This document shows, one piece after another, positions 34,728 through 46,430 of a stretch of 64,000 nucleotides of DNA. The notes beneath the pieces were generated by a model. It was not told where the DNA came from, searched no databases, and saw only the letters and a list, made by a program, of their open reading frames with translations. The stretch is from Gamsiella multidivaricata (lineage: Eukaryota; Mortierellomycota; Mortierellomycetes; Mortierellales; Mortierellaceae): the NCBI RefSeq assembly GCF_025024155.1, contig NW_026251740.1, positions 248,001 to 312,000 on the forward strand. The letters are read 5' to 3'. How positions within the stretch are numbered: the stretch's first letter is position 1; every line of letters starts with the position of its first letter. The position numbers were made by a program, and so were the translations under genes.

Positions 34728-35673
34728 TCATGGTCGACGGTTCATCCTGCGATGAGGGAGAAACAGGTTGCGATCCTGATCGCTAAGAACTGCTACGTCC
34801 TTCTGAGTCGCGCGATAATAAAAAACCGTTTTACTCCCTTCCTTTGAGGATATGACAGACAGCTGTAGATTGTTGGTATCGCCACTTGTTGAGACATATC
34901 CTGGTGCCATGTTCGGTCGCTTTGGTGAAAAAGTCCTGTTCGCAGTCGATACATCCTCGTATTACTAACTGATGAGTGTCGTGTCCAGTCGCAGTATTAT
35001 CGACAGTAACCCCATAGTTGATAACGGACTTGTTGCATACCTTGTGAACCATTTCTGATATCTAAAAGATATGAAGAATAGTAGCGGAAAGGGTCAGCGA
35101 TCGGCACTTCCATAGACATCTGATCCAAAAGTGGCGGAGGGTTGATGAAGTCGACGTTGAGTTTGGTGTCGAGAGCTATTTTCCTGGAGCGAAACAAAAT
35201 AAAACTGTCTTCCTGAATGCAGTGTCGATTGCAATAAGTTTGTCTTTGATTGTGATCTCCCTGCCTGCCAGCTCATGACTTTGCCCTATCAACTGAGGAA
35301 TCAGTGATAGTCGACCAAAAAGTGCGTGATGATGGGTGTGTTGGTTCCATGCCCTTCCTGATGTCTCGCTGATTGCTGATTTATATTTTGGAAGCGGTTT
35401 CCGATTGACTTGATGGCTGATGCTGGATCGTTGATAGGGAGAGTTACTCCAAGGCTGCTCTTGACACGAAGTGCTATCAATTGATCAATTGGGGGATAAT
35501 CCATTCCGTGATCGATGATCCTTCAGTCTTCCTGTATCCATGTTGAATATGCTCCAGGAGGATTGGAGTGGGTAGGTCAATCGATATGCAGAATCTATCG
35601 ATGGATGGGTATCGTCGCCTGTTGGATGGGTCCATGTCTCCGCCAAATTAATTACATTTTTAATATATTGCAC
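34728..35673 (-). pseudogene. Eroded coding region of unknown family
   Basis: Several minus-strand frames read like protein but cannot be joined by ordinary introns: 35504-35301 (MDYPPIDQLIALRVKSSLGV onward), a frame over about 35310-35180 (GREITIKDKLIAIDTAFRK), 35197-34997 (containing NPPPLLDQMSMEVPIADPF) and 35052-34831 (HDTHQLVIRGCIDCEQDFF). The pieces follow each other in order with overlapping ends and frame changes. This looks like a gene that has decayed through small insertions or deletions. I do not recognise the family. It lies directly upstream of eL6 and may overlap that gene's promoter. Alternatively it is a real gene with unusual splicing. Confidence 0.4.
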
Positions 35674-36070
35674 AAGAGAGAAGGAGCTCGCACTCGCAGC
35701 GGTGAAGCTGGAAATACACCAGTCGAGCTGTCATGTGACAGTCTCGATCGAGGGACCGCCGACGTCCTGCACCTTTAGCCTCACTCTACGCGCTTGCAAA
35801 TGATGCCTGGGGCCTATTCACCCACAGTGGACCTTCGTCTTCCGCGTCTGTGGGTTCGGTCCCCATAAGCGAGTGCTCAATGGTCCCACGTGTTGTACTG
35901 GAGGATTGTGCTGTAATGAGCGAGGTCTGGGGCAGAGACCCTCGCGTCACTTCGCCATATAGCGTGACTGTGTGGAATCCAAGCGAACAAATTATGGAGA
36001 AGAAGGACTGATCACTTCACAACTTCACACCAATCTATCCCCTCAACTCTTCACATAAACATACTCCAAC

Positions 36071-37411
36071 ATGAGGTAAGTCGCCGATTCATATCCTCGA
36101 CAGTTTATTGCAGTACTGGTTTGCTATATTACTTTTTGTTGGTGCTCCGGATCGGTTCTCTGTCTGGTGTGCATGCATCATTCTTCATCGGTCAGGAAGC
36201 AACGATGGCGAAGCAGGTGGCATACGTTTCTCGGCGTCCTTTTCTCTTTTCGATGCTGCTGGCGAAAAGCTCTTAAAGCCTATGCTCTACTGATGCTGAC
36301 CTTTATCAATACTATCTCCTATGTCCATTCCCCCGTATGCTCTATTTAGCCACACTCTCACTCCTGAAGGTAACGTGTCAACGCGCGTTCATGTATCTGG
36401 AGGAGTCATTTAAAAAAACATTCCTACTGACACCAGAGACATGCATTCATGAAATATAGTTCTCTGGGCCCAGCGTGCCAACCTCGTCTATCTCACGGTG
36501 AACCTCCCAGATTCCGCACCCACGATCAACTTGACCGCGGACAAGCTGGAGATCACTGCCAGTTCTGACGGAAAGGAATATGCCGTCACCATCGAGTTTT
36601 ACCAGCCGGTCGAGCCAGAGGTACGCATTTCCTCTTTGTCGTCACTGGAACCAAAGCACATCGTTATTTGGCGCTCAATAGGTCGTGCACTTGATTCGAA
36701 AATGGTGTCGATCAAAGAGTGAACGGATCTGGAGGACCACTATCTTCCGGAGTCCACCAGTGCCATTGGCTGCTTTGTATGGAAAATCGATTGGGATTTG
36801 ACACTAGATCGAATTGCTAATGATGACCCTCTTTCTACCTGGCACGATTTGATGTAGACCTCTATCGCTCGTCCAAGTGCTCGTAACATTTTCTTTACCT
36901 TGATGAAGAAGGATCAAGACAACTGGTGGCCGCGTCTGAACAAGGGCGGCAAGCTGAACTTTGTCAAGACCGATTTTTCGCGTTGGAAGGACGAAGATGA
37001 TGAGGATGATGAGGCTGACCAGGCCGCCGACATGGGTATGGGCGGTATGGGCGGTATGCCTGGTATGCCTGGCATGGGCGGCATGGGCGGTATGGGCGGT
37101 ATGGGCGGCATGGGTGGCATGGGCGGCATGGGTGGCATGGGTGGCATGGACCTTCAAAGTCTGATGGCCAGCATGGGCCAGGGCGGCCAGGGCGCAGGCG
37201 GCTTCGGAGTAAGTTGAGACTTGCACTTGATCTGTGAACGTGCGACAACATCAATTGGCTAATATTATATGATTCTAACTCATGGCTCGAATACTTTCTT
37301 CCTTCCTTTCGATATTGATAGGATGACAGCGATGATGATATTGAGGGCGAGGGCGAGGGTGAAGGCGATGAGGACCTTCCTGCGTTGGAAGAGGCGACCG
37401 AGCAGAAGTAA
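36071..37411 (+). CDS. SBA1: p23/Sba1/Wos2 Hsp90 co-chaperone
   Basis: Five exons: 36071-36075, 36350-36369, 36460-36620, 36858-37208 and 37322-37411, giving 208 aa. The first coding exon is five bases (ATGAG) and the second twenty; together with exon 3 they encode MSHTLTPEVLWAQRANLVYL, the normal p23 start. The CS domain (about 5-115) includes the conserved SARNIFFTLMKKDQ and WWPRLNKGGKLNFVKTDFSR. It binds the ATP-bound Hsp90 dimer and slows ATP hydrolysis. After an acidic stretch come about 13 Gly-Gly-Met type repeats (37032-37146), then an acidic Asp/Glu C-terminus. The start follows a TC-rich leader (about 36010-36070). Confidence 0.95.
37032..37146 (+). repeat. Coding minisatellite, 9-bp GGTATGGGC-type units in p23
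   Basis: In-frame degenerate 9-bp units encoding Met-Gly-Gly with two Met-Pro-Gly variants. It forms a flexible Gly/Met linker between the CS domain and the acidic tail. The region is likely to vary in length between strains. Confidence 0.85.
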
Positions 37412-39137
37412 AGAAAAGGCATGGCCTGGAGACATAATTTTCAATAAAATGAAGCTGCGCTGGAATAATTCAGCATGGCTTTTGACATGGACAATGTGTG
37501 CGATGGAATGGAAGCATTGCATGCTGTGCTGCATCCCAACTGTATTCGATGGACTCCGGACCTACATGTATACATACTGCTCATTGCCGCAGTTGCCTGT
37601 ACTGGTGCAAAGATTTACTTTTTTTTTTTTTTTTTTTTTGGATCGATCTCTTGAGTATCTATTGCGAGGGCATACCGTCTTGATCGACGCCATTGGAGGT
37701 GTACAGGCTTGACTGCTATGACCGACGGAAAATGAAGTAATACCACGAAAGGGCATTGTATGAGCCGATATCTCAGATCCTTCCTTATACAATGTCAATG
37801 TCAAAGTTTTTCTGTTTTGGTCCAGCTAAGCAGACTGCTTAATAAAAAAAACATCGCGCAGAGGACAGCGGCAGCGAGCAAATAGCAGCCTTAGACTAGT
37901 AGCCATGGTGATTGCACGCAATTTCAGATATTATATTCATTGCTATTGTTAATAAATTCCTTGACATTTTGACCTTGTTTGCTGTAGGTTAAGGACGGTA
38001 CCGGTGGTCTACCGCCTGTTGATGCCTTGCTGCTGCTGATCTCAAGCACGATTGCTTGGTCTCCCGAAGGTCTTTAGTCCTTGGTAATCACCAAAAGCCT
38101 ACCAACCTACGTACTACCTTTTTTTTTCTTTTACAAGAATTGTTCGGAGTTTTCTATGAACGTGAATATTTTTTTTTTGTTATAGTCTGTGTGAGATCTT
38201 GTCCAATGAGGGGCCGGTTCCTGGGCTCAGTAAGGAGATAATTGTTGCGCTATTCCCCATTCTGTTTAGCGGAATGGGATCTGGTTATCCGCACTTTAAA
38301 GCTCGATGATATCAGAGTCCCACCATGTCATCACTGCGCCTGTTGACTGCTGGCCGTTGTCGGAGTGCCGTTCTCTTTGTTAGCAGCGGATGGGTGGGTG
38401 ACCCAGTCTACACTAGTCCATTGCTGCTCTGCATGCCAGCCAGTCTTCCACAGGAGAGCATAAGTGGTGGTAGTACAAATGGCGCCCATCAAGGACCCAG
38501 CATCGCCTTCAAAGTTTCTTACTCAGGGGAAGGAAAAATGGGCCAACAAGCACTATGGATCGCCACGTTTTAGTGTCATAGCAAACAGCAGGGAAGCAGT
38601 TCTAGGCAGCAGATTAAGAGCGAAGGGTGAAAATAATTACCGAGAAATGAGACGGGCTGTGCCGCCACAGTCGGATCCAAAAATATCAGATCGACGTAGA
38701 AAAGGATGTGCTAAACAACTACAGTTGGTTGTGTCAAAGAGCAGAAGTAATGGGTATAAAAAGGGTTTATAAATGAGACAACGTACATGGCCGGTTTCTG
38801 ATCATTGGCCATGTTGTCGATGAAGGCGAGGGCATCATCCCCTGGTCCCCGGTCTATCTTCCTGGATGCGGATTATGGTGGGTTCCCGGACGTGCCCCTG
38901 GCTGTCTGCGACAGACGTAATGGCCTGTGTTAAACCCTAAAAGCGGAGTATCTTCTCTACACCTGTAAACGTCGAAGTTAAAGGACAGACATACTTGGTC
39001 TATAAAAGACAGCCATCACCGCCCTAGGCGACGGGTGCTTTCATCGCCTTTATCTCGCCCTACCCTTGCTACCCTTGCTACCCTTGATCCTTTTCCCCAT
39101 CCTCGTTCCCTTCGCTTAAACAACCACAGCAACACTA
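37412..39137. other. Intergenic region; no confident gene
   Basis: Contains a T21 tract (37619-37639) and AT-rich sequence. One plus-strand frame near 38479-38772 begins MAPIKDPASPSKFLTQGKEK and is Lys/Arg-rich, but no family, neighbouring exon or start context supports it. The last ~150 bp (a short CCCTTGCTA triplication near 39060) form the leader of the transporter gene. Confidence 0.5.
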
Positions 39138-41481
39138 ATGGAGAACACATATCCGCAGACTGCTGCAGTATCAGCATCAGTACCATCACCGGCGCAGCTA
39201 GTACCTGCCCAGGACCTTTCTCGTTCTCATAGCAATACCACTCTCTCTATTCCTGAGATATACGATTCAGCCGTGTCGCGATCAAGGTCTACAAGGAGAC
39301 TGCAAGCAAGTCCCTCCTCCGATAATCTCTTTAATGGCGTGTCTACTGTGCTCGACGACGAACATCTCCACGCCATCGTAGGACAGCACCTCGTTGGCAC
39401 ACCCACGCTCCCCAAGATGGACGAGCTGCCCTCGTTCCTTAGCCCACCTTCGCCTAAGCAATATGCTCCTGCCACCCTCGAGAGACTTCGTACAAATTCA
39501 TCCTCATCTTTACCAACCACCTCTGCTGTCTCCAACGCCGACAGCAGCAACACAGATGGTTCCATGACTCTGCACTCACATTTCCAACTCCAAGGAGGTG
39601 CCGATGCCAACGACGTGTACAAATGGCACGAGAAACAGACCAGACGTCAACTTGGGCCTAGATCGCACACTTACCATGCACCACACAGCAAAGACCCCAC
39701 TATCTCGTCCATCAAAGCTCCAGGCGGATTCCGCCGCCACTTCTTGCAGCAGAATGCTGCCTCTCGCGGACAGCCTGCACCCAAGTTGCACACAAAGTCC
39801 TTTATCCATCACCTGGGTCTCTTCAACATGTACGAGATCGACCGCTTTGCAGGAGAAAACTTTCACTCAATCCCAAGACGCTCTATTGTTGTACCCAAGG
39901 ATCTGGATAAACGGAGACTTTCCATGGCAGAGACGGTTGGGAGTCGGCGCTACTTTGTGCCTGGCGACCATCTGGGCGACGATGAGGAGGCCATTGAAGA
40001 GCCAGAAGAAAAGATTTCATTTTCAAAAGCTGTAGGCATGCTCTTCAAAACGTAAGGACTTTTGCGCTTCTTCGTATTCTTATTTTTCACTGGAATATGA
40101 ACAGGACACAGCATATTAATATACCATTCATCTTTATAATAGGTTCATTGCCAGTGGTATTCTCTTCCTTCCCAATGCCTTCAAGAACGGTGGTATCCTC
40201 TTCGCGCCTCTGTTCATGACTCTGATCGCCGTCCTGTGTCTGCACTCTTTCTTATTGCTGGTCAAGTGCCGAGAGCTGCATCCAGGGTCATACGGAGAAA
40301 TCGGCGAGCACTTTTACGGCCGCTGGATGCGCTACATCGTCCTCTTTGCAATTGCAATCTCTCAGTTTGGTTTCTGCTGGTAAGATCAATAACGACCTTT
40401 ATCCCCTTGCGTGATGTGCAGTACCGTCATTGGGATTAACGCTATAGTATTGTCGTTCATTACATGGAAACGGTAGTGGATACTGCATTTTCTTTGCTCA
40501 GCAGTTTGCGATTGTGGTCGACAGTTTGGGCGGCGCCCATCTGGACAAGATTGTATGGATTGCCATCTTCTTCGTGATCCTGGTTCCATTCACATTTGTC
40601 CGCAATATTGGAAAGCTCGGATTCAGCACCCTGGTTGCAGATCTGTGCATCATTGTCGGATTGATTTACCTGTACACCTACGATATCAAGGAATTGATCA
40701 CTCATAGGGATGCACCCCACCCTCTTCGATTATTCAACTCGGAGGACTTTGGCATCTTTATTGGCACAGGTAAAGTGAATAACAATATCATAAAAAAAAA
40801 AATCCATAAAAAAGGACTACATGGTCTAACGCTAGATTCTGTATATTCCGTCTTGTAGCTGTGTTCTCGTACGAGGGTATCGGAATGGTTATCCCTATCT
40901 GTGGTAGCATGGCAAACCCCAAACAGTTCCCTCGAGCGCTCACTATCGTCCTCACAGTAGTGTGCGTGCTACTGGTCAGCTTTGGATCGATGGGATATGC
41001 TGCCTATGGTGACCAAGTCCAGACGATCGTCCTTGATGATCTACCTAGCCATAATGGAGGAGAGAAGGCAGGAAAGAACGCTATTCAACTGTTGTATGTC
41101 ATTGCTATTTTCCTGACAACGCCTCTGATGCTGTTCCCCTGCATCCGTATCGTGGAGCAAGTTGTGTTCAAGGTTGTCGGGGACGAGTCTTCGGGCAAAG
41201 TGAAGGCGCTGAAAGAGAATGTAGTGCGTGTACTTATCGACCTTGCAGTCGCAGCCGTAGCATATGCTGGGTACAGCAGGCTGGATATTTTTATCTCGTT
41301 CGTCGGCTCGTTTGCCTGTGCGCCTTTGCTCTTTATCTTTCCACCCCTGTTCCATCTCCGGGGATTCCCTGGCCAGCCTCTCTGGCGTAAGATCAGCGAC
41401 ATTGTCCTTATCCTCTTTGGCTTTATCGTTTTCTTCTATACCCTTATAACGAATATCCAGAACTTTTCCAAGAGCGGATGA
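39138..41481 (+). CDS. Vacuolar-type amino-acid transporter (AVT/SLC36-like, AAAP family)
   Basis: Four exons: 39138-40051, 40143-40379, 40477-40769 and 40859-41481, giving 688 aa. A ~300-residue Ser/Pro-rich cytosolic N-terminus precedes the membrane core. The core shows FSKAVGMLFKTFIASGILFL (first helix with the helix-breaking motif of this family), GFCCGYCIFFAQQF, a helix over VWIAIFFVILVPFTFVRNIG and AVFSYEGIGMVIPI, for about eleven segments. These are signatures of fungal Avt3/Avt4 and animal SLC36 carriers, which move amino acids out of vacuoles or lysosomes with protons. The long N-terminus is typical of Avt3/Avt4. Substrate not determined. Confidence 0.92.
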
Positions 41482-42338
41482 AAGTTTTCATATAATAAAT
41501 TCCGCGATCGTATTTAAGAACCAAACGTATCCTTACAGTTCACAAACCTTGAATGAGTGACTATACTCACGCATTCTCTCAAAGCAACCGGTCTGGGACA
41601 GCTGGCGCATCACGAGCCGTCAGGAATAGGGGCTCTTTCGGGTCTTAATCAAGTGGACAAAGGAGGGCAGAGTACGTCCTTAAGCAGCATTGTAGACGTC
41701 TCTCATTCCCTTCTATCCATGGGATACTTCTATCAAAACGAACGGCAAGTCTCAACATAAACAAAAGAGTTAGACGAATTTTAAGAAAGCAACTCTTGCA
41801 AGACACTTGACTATCTACAAGAGAAAGGAGTGCCTTCAAAGACTAAGGGAGGCCAGAGAATTTGAACCGCAAGTAAATCTAACGGTACCACGCTCCATCG
41901 CCATGGTCCTCTCTTGACATTAGCGAGAGTTCCAGGCTATGAGAAGAACAGAGCGTTGCCACAAAGTGGACATTGGGGCGGTGCTCTTTCACGTCCCCTC
42001 AAGAAACGTGGCTCCTCACCACAAAGACCTCATCATGCGCCCAATGTGATTTTCCTTTCACGAATTACCCATCAGTATGACCAATATAGAATGGGGATCC
42101 ACTTCATTCACGACAATTGCAGTCGTTTTTTACACTCTCTCTCATGTACATGTCCACGTAAGCGATCTTACCTTTGCTGGTGTGATGGTGATGGAGGGAA
42201 GAGAAACAAGAGTCAGTGGGTCCCCTCACACTGACCACACTGATTTTTGAATAGCGATTTTATTTCGGGTACAATGATTTAGAGAGGCCGATCCTCAAAA
42301 CATACTTCTTTTCGAGGGAGTGATCTTGCTTGGCCTTC
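41482..42338. other. Intergenic region; no gene seen
   Basis: 3' flanks of the AVT-like gene (+) and the nuclease-like gene (-). Short frames only. Confidence 0.5.
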
Positions 42339-43748
42339 CTAAGAGCCCCTCGGCCTGCTCGTCCGTGTGATCCAGTTCCACCCTCGCGGTGTTCTGGACA
42401 TGGGGTCCGCGTCGATGGTGTCGAGAAAGCCCTAAAGGGGATGAGGTCAGTATCATGAATGTCCTTGTGTCCATTCCTAAATAGAAATGCAACATACCTC
42501 CAGTGAGCGAAGTAGGCGCAGACAGGATGCCACCCGACCTGAGTCTGTCTGGTCGCACGGAATGAACGCGACGCAGGACTTCGCCCAATGATATACCCCA
42601 TGCTCATACACCATGGTGTACAGAACCATGCGGTGCCTTATCTCATCAAATCCATCATGTTGTTAGCCGATAATGTATGACATTCAGAAGCCATCTGTAT
42701 GCAAAGGCAAACTCTGCGACTGACCAAAGATTTGGACTGCGGCTGCCTGTCTTATGTCATGGCCCCTCAAGAGGTGTGTATCGATTGAGTCCTTGCACAG
42801 GTTCGCGAGTTTCCACAAGTCTTTCAGATAGGAACGCCCACATTCCTGCTCTCTTGGCGGCTTCACTTTCACAAAGGCGAGCTCCCGCTTGTACCTGCTG
42901 ATGATGGCATTGGGCTTATATCTGTTGCCGCGGCGCTCTTTCGACCCCTCTGACTCCTTGTTGGCCCAGTCAAGCTTGAAGACTGACTTAGCAGGGAACT
43001 GCCTCGTGAACAGGGCGTCAACGGCACCGTGGCAGTAGGTACCCTCAGTATCGCTCTCAAACGAAAGGTACTCAGTCGGGAGCTTCATCTCCCTATGAGC
43101 AATGGAGAATGATGGCGTGAGCTTCGGCATGCACAGATGCGGTATCAACGTTGCGTATAAACCATCGGTGCTTACAGAGTTTCGTAGAACAGGGTGACAG
43201 AGCGCAGCTCCCGTCCCTCAGCATTTCCGGCGTCAATGACCATTCCTTCAGCCAATTGTTCATCCAATTTCCTGCATAGACATGCTACTTCATCTGGTAG
43301 AACAGAACACGGCCAAGTGTGCTTGCCTGGAATTCCGTTGTAAACCTCAGTAGGCATGGTTTTGGGGCAGATGCCGAGGTCCCAAATATAATTCATAGAG
43401 CTAAATAAAATAAAAATAAAAAGGTCAACGCACGGCAAGGACTTGCATATATTGTAGAACCACATTCCTCACTCACAAAAAGTGGCCAAGATTCTCGATG
43501 CTTGTCTTAGTGGTGGGGCCATTCACTAAAGCTGTCGAAGTCCTTTGGTAGTCCAAGAAGAGCTGCCCAACATCAGTTTCAGCGACCTTGTACTTGAATT
43601 TCACAAATACGGTTGGGTCAATGCGGAAATTATTTTCCATAATATCCTCATCGCCCGAGACTGAAGATCGGCGACCAAAATCATGGCACGGTAGTGTTGA
43701 TGATGAAAATGATGATGTGGTGGAGAAGGGCCGGCGCCGACGCTGCAT
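42339..43748 (-). CDS. Hypothetical protein with PD-(D/E)XK nuclease-like core (superfamily member i)
   Basis: Modelled as five exons on the minus strand: 43748-43477, 43400-43176, 43092-42721, 42636-42498 and 42431-42339, giving 366 aa. The donor of exon 3 (CA|GTCGCA) is weak, so that junction is the least certain. The N-terminus is basic and Ser-rich. The core has KPNAIISRYKRELAFVKVK, then a helix (LKDLWKLANLCKDSIDTHL), then AAVQIFG and MVYEHGVYHW. This beta-x-beta, helix, beta order, with a polar residue and a K-x-K fourteen residues on, resembles PD-(D/E)XK nucleases, but the expected Asp and Glu are Asn and Lys, so activity may be lost. It aligns by eye with the loci at 45760-46430 and 47694-48772. 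Function not established; transposon- or effector-related nucleases are possible relatives. Confidence 0.6.
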
Positions 43749-44651
43749 CTAATCGTTTGCCAATCAAGGATCAAAATAAGTATCAGCTAAATTGCATCTA
43801 GCAGGTCATATCACAACCAAGGATAGTGGATTGACCTACTCCCCGAGCGGTGTGCTTTCTGCTGATCAATAGACGGTTGTCGACGTTTCAGGGGGACGGT
43901 TCTCGGGTGACCTGGCAGCATTAACAAAGAACGAACAAGAGTCATCACAATGAACAGTCAGGATGCGGATATACGACAAGACATTAAGAAAACAGTCAAG
44001 TAAACTCTACCATTGATGCGTGGAAGGTAAACCTCTATCAAATAGAAAAACATGGAAAAAGGCGATTGTTAGCCACTCTGAAAAGGCCTCATGTAGTAAT
44101 TAATGTTTCTGACAGTACTAATCCTACTTTCAGAATTGGTGACTTGGATGCGCCCTCAAATCTTCCGTTTGCTCCACAGCCACGATGACTTTATCCCTGG
44201 ACACAAAGGTTCGCAGATTGGCCTTAAGATTGCGCTAGTGCGGTATAAATCCATAAGTCGAGCAAAAGCATTGGTTGTCGCCACTCCTACAACTTTTATA
44301 CATGTAGCACAACGTCGATTTTTAACATACGTCGGCCACCACTTGCGCGAAGATGATGATCCTCTCCGCCTTTGTGAACCGACGAAACCGTTGGTAGGCC
44401 TCCTGGTGTTCTTGCGACTCTGAGTCCTTCAGGTAGGTCATGGCGGCGGTCACCCAAAGTTCATCACATCGCTCCGCACTTGCTTGCCTTTCGAGCCTTG
44501 CCCAGTTTTGAAGAGTGATGTCCGTGCCGGGAGCAGTCTCAAGGTAGCGTCTTTGTTCAGTATTCATTATAAAATGGATGGAATGCAGAGAATGCAGAGC
44601 GAATCGCCCAAGACTGATTGCGCGTGCGATAAATTAAAAATGTTACTCAAA
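43749..44651. other. Region with one short frame of unknown meaning
   Basis: A minus-strand frame at 44322-44567 (contains AERCDELWVTAAMTYLKDSE and AERIIIFAQVV) looks protein-like but is only 81 aa and has no recognised family. It may be another fragment of the accessory island. Otherwise nothing seen. Confidence 0.35.
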
Positions 44652-45193
44652 TCACATGATCTTTAACCTGCTTTGCAAGATTAACTTTTTCAGATACTGT
44701 GGGCGATGTATGAATAGTCTAATATATATTCTAGACACTAGATTGCCTGCATCATTGTAAAGTTTCTCGGATGGCACTGAAGAAGGTTGGATTGAAAGGT
44801 ATTTAAGTGCAAGGTAGTCTAGATACTTATAAGAGGTGTGTTTTTTCCACCAGGCCAATGGATTTTTCGTATATTTCAAACGTCGCTCGCCAAATTCCAT
44901 TGAGTACGTGCAGTAGTCCTGGAACTCTCTAAGGACATTCCTGGTTTACGGGTAGCCTGTCTGTTGTCTAGATGTTTCGTCATCAGAAGAGTCCGTTCAT
45001 TATATAGTAACGCCGTGGATGAGCTCTGGTCCTTGATTAGATCCAAAATATCTTTGACAATTAGGCGATGAACATGGTCGAGCAGCTTAAGAGGAGCACC
45101 ATCCCGATGTAACTGTGTATCAGAGAATCCATATTTCTTTAGCCCTGGGTTGAGGTATGTTGCAACAGCCACTGCATCGAGCATACAATCCAT
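44652..45193 (-). pseudogene. hAT-family transposase C-terminal fragment (frameshifted)
   Basis: Two overlapping minus-strand frames. 45193-44876 contains AVATYLNPGLKKYGF, and 44900-44652 contains NPLAWWKKHTSYKYLDYLAL, then YLSIQPSSVPSEKLYNDAGN. The PL-WW, LA-YLSI and SSVPSE-LF/Y--AGN pattern is the hAT dimerisation domain at the C-terminus of hAT transposases. The frames are offset, so a frameshift separates them. The N-terminal BED finger and catalytic core are not seen in readable form upstream, and I could not find terminal inverted repeats by eye. This is a dead relic of a cut-and-paste DNA transposon. Confidence 0.75.
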
Positions 45194-45759
45194 AGGCCAG
45201 CGTCCTGAACGCTATCGCAGGGAGAGCCGAGGAAGAGGAGGAAAAAAAAAGCAGCAGCAAGAGGAAAAGGTTCAACAGACGGAAGAATGTAAAGAGTAAT
45301 TGAAGATTATGTAGATTGTACGTTGACCTACTTTCAGTTCTCCGTTACTTATCTGAAGAACTCTATGCGTTGAGATCAAAGGAATAAGCGAGGTCAATGC
45401 CGGTCACCATTGCCAGTGATGGCTCTGCTCGTTGGAGTAGAATAGAATAGTAGCTCTCATCCTTATTTCCACAGCCGGTTGCATTATACCCGATCCGGCC
45501 CCTTATTTCCTCCTGTCTAGAAAAAATATATCCAAGGAAATGCTTTACTTCCTTTGGCGCCATTTCTTGTACAATAATATTTTATTATTGACGTATAGCT
45601 GGACATAAAACCGCTGCGCTTCCTCCATGAAATTCGTTCCTGCAGTGCTTTCTTTATGCCTCTCATGCTATCGATAAAGTTCCTGGATCGGTGTAGATAG
45701 AGGTCCATTTCCATGAACTAAGCGAGGTGCTTCTTTTTGATGGGGAAATCGGGGAAGTC

Positions 45760-46430
45760 TCAGCTCATCTTGCGGTTACCAGGCTTATGATTTCGTAGTT
45801 TCGCCAGGTCATCCTGCCAAAACAGCAGGGTCGGTCAATAGTTCTTCAAATAACCATCCTCATTATTTTGAAATTATATATCTTACCTTGGCAGCAGAAA
45901 GAGTTTGAATGGTTGCAAGCAACGATGGAATCATATCTGCCGAGGTAGGGATTACGAATGTTCACACACGTTCCAGAAAGAACATTCCTCGGAACTTGAC
46001 TGACAACCTCATGAAGACACCTTTGATATGAACAACCTGCATTAACGGTGCGGTAGGGTTGTCTGCTCCCAGAAGAGATTTGCCAAATCGTGCAAGCCGA
46101 TAAAAGTCCCATGCGTTTTTGGCGTGCTGGGTCTCCTGGTAGGGTCCTGTTACTTCTCCAAAGAGAATTTCGCGCTTACAAATCTTTGCGACAATGTCCG
46201 CCCTGTCCGGCTGGATACCCTGTTGAATTCGGCAATTAAAAAGTCACGGCGCTTCGAAGGTATTCTTGAAGGTCCTCAAACGACTTAGTCGCGGATTCTT
46301 GGTTGGTAAGACCAAAGCGGGTAATGAAGTTGGTGAAGAAGACGTGCTCCTTATCCCTCTGTTTGGTGGCCCAGTCCAAAAACTCTTGCGTCGTATCATA
46401 AAGGTTTTAGGCAAAGTGAGAGGTTAAAAC
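45760..46430 (-). pseudogene. Broken nuclease-like gene (superfamily member ii)
   Basis: Minus-strand coding relic. One frame (from about 46240 to 45887) reads QPDRADIVAKICKREILFGE, then VTGPYQE, a helix (KNAWDFYRLARFGKSLLG), APLMQVV, and MRLSVKFRGMFFLERV interrupted by a stop. A good donor at 45886 joins a last exon 45813-45760 (DDLAKLRNHKPGNRKMS, stop). Upstream, a different frame (about 46400-46250) reads FLDWATKQRDKEHVFFTNFI and ends in a stop. So there is at least one in-frame stop plus an unresolved frame change. The core has the same D-x13-E-x-T spacing as its neighbours. No named family recognised. Confidence 0.5.

Noticed and set aside
43256..43325. Possible third GC-AG intron (AG|GCAAGC) inside exon 2 of the nuclease-like gene i
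   Set aside because: The 55-nt segment is not a multiple of three and removing it would break the downstream frame.
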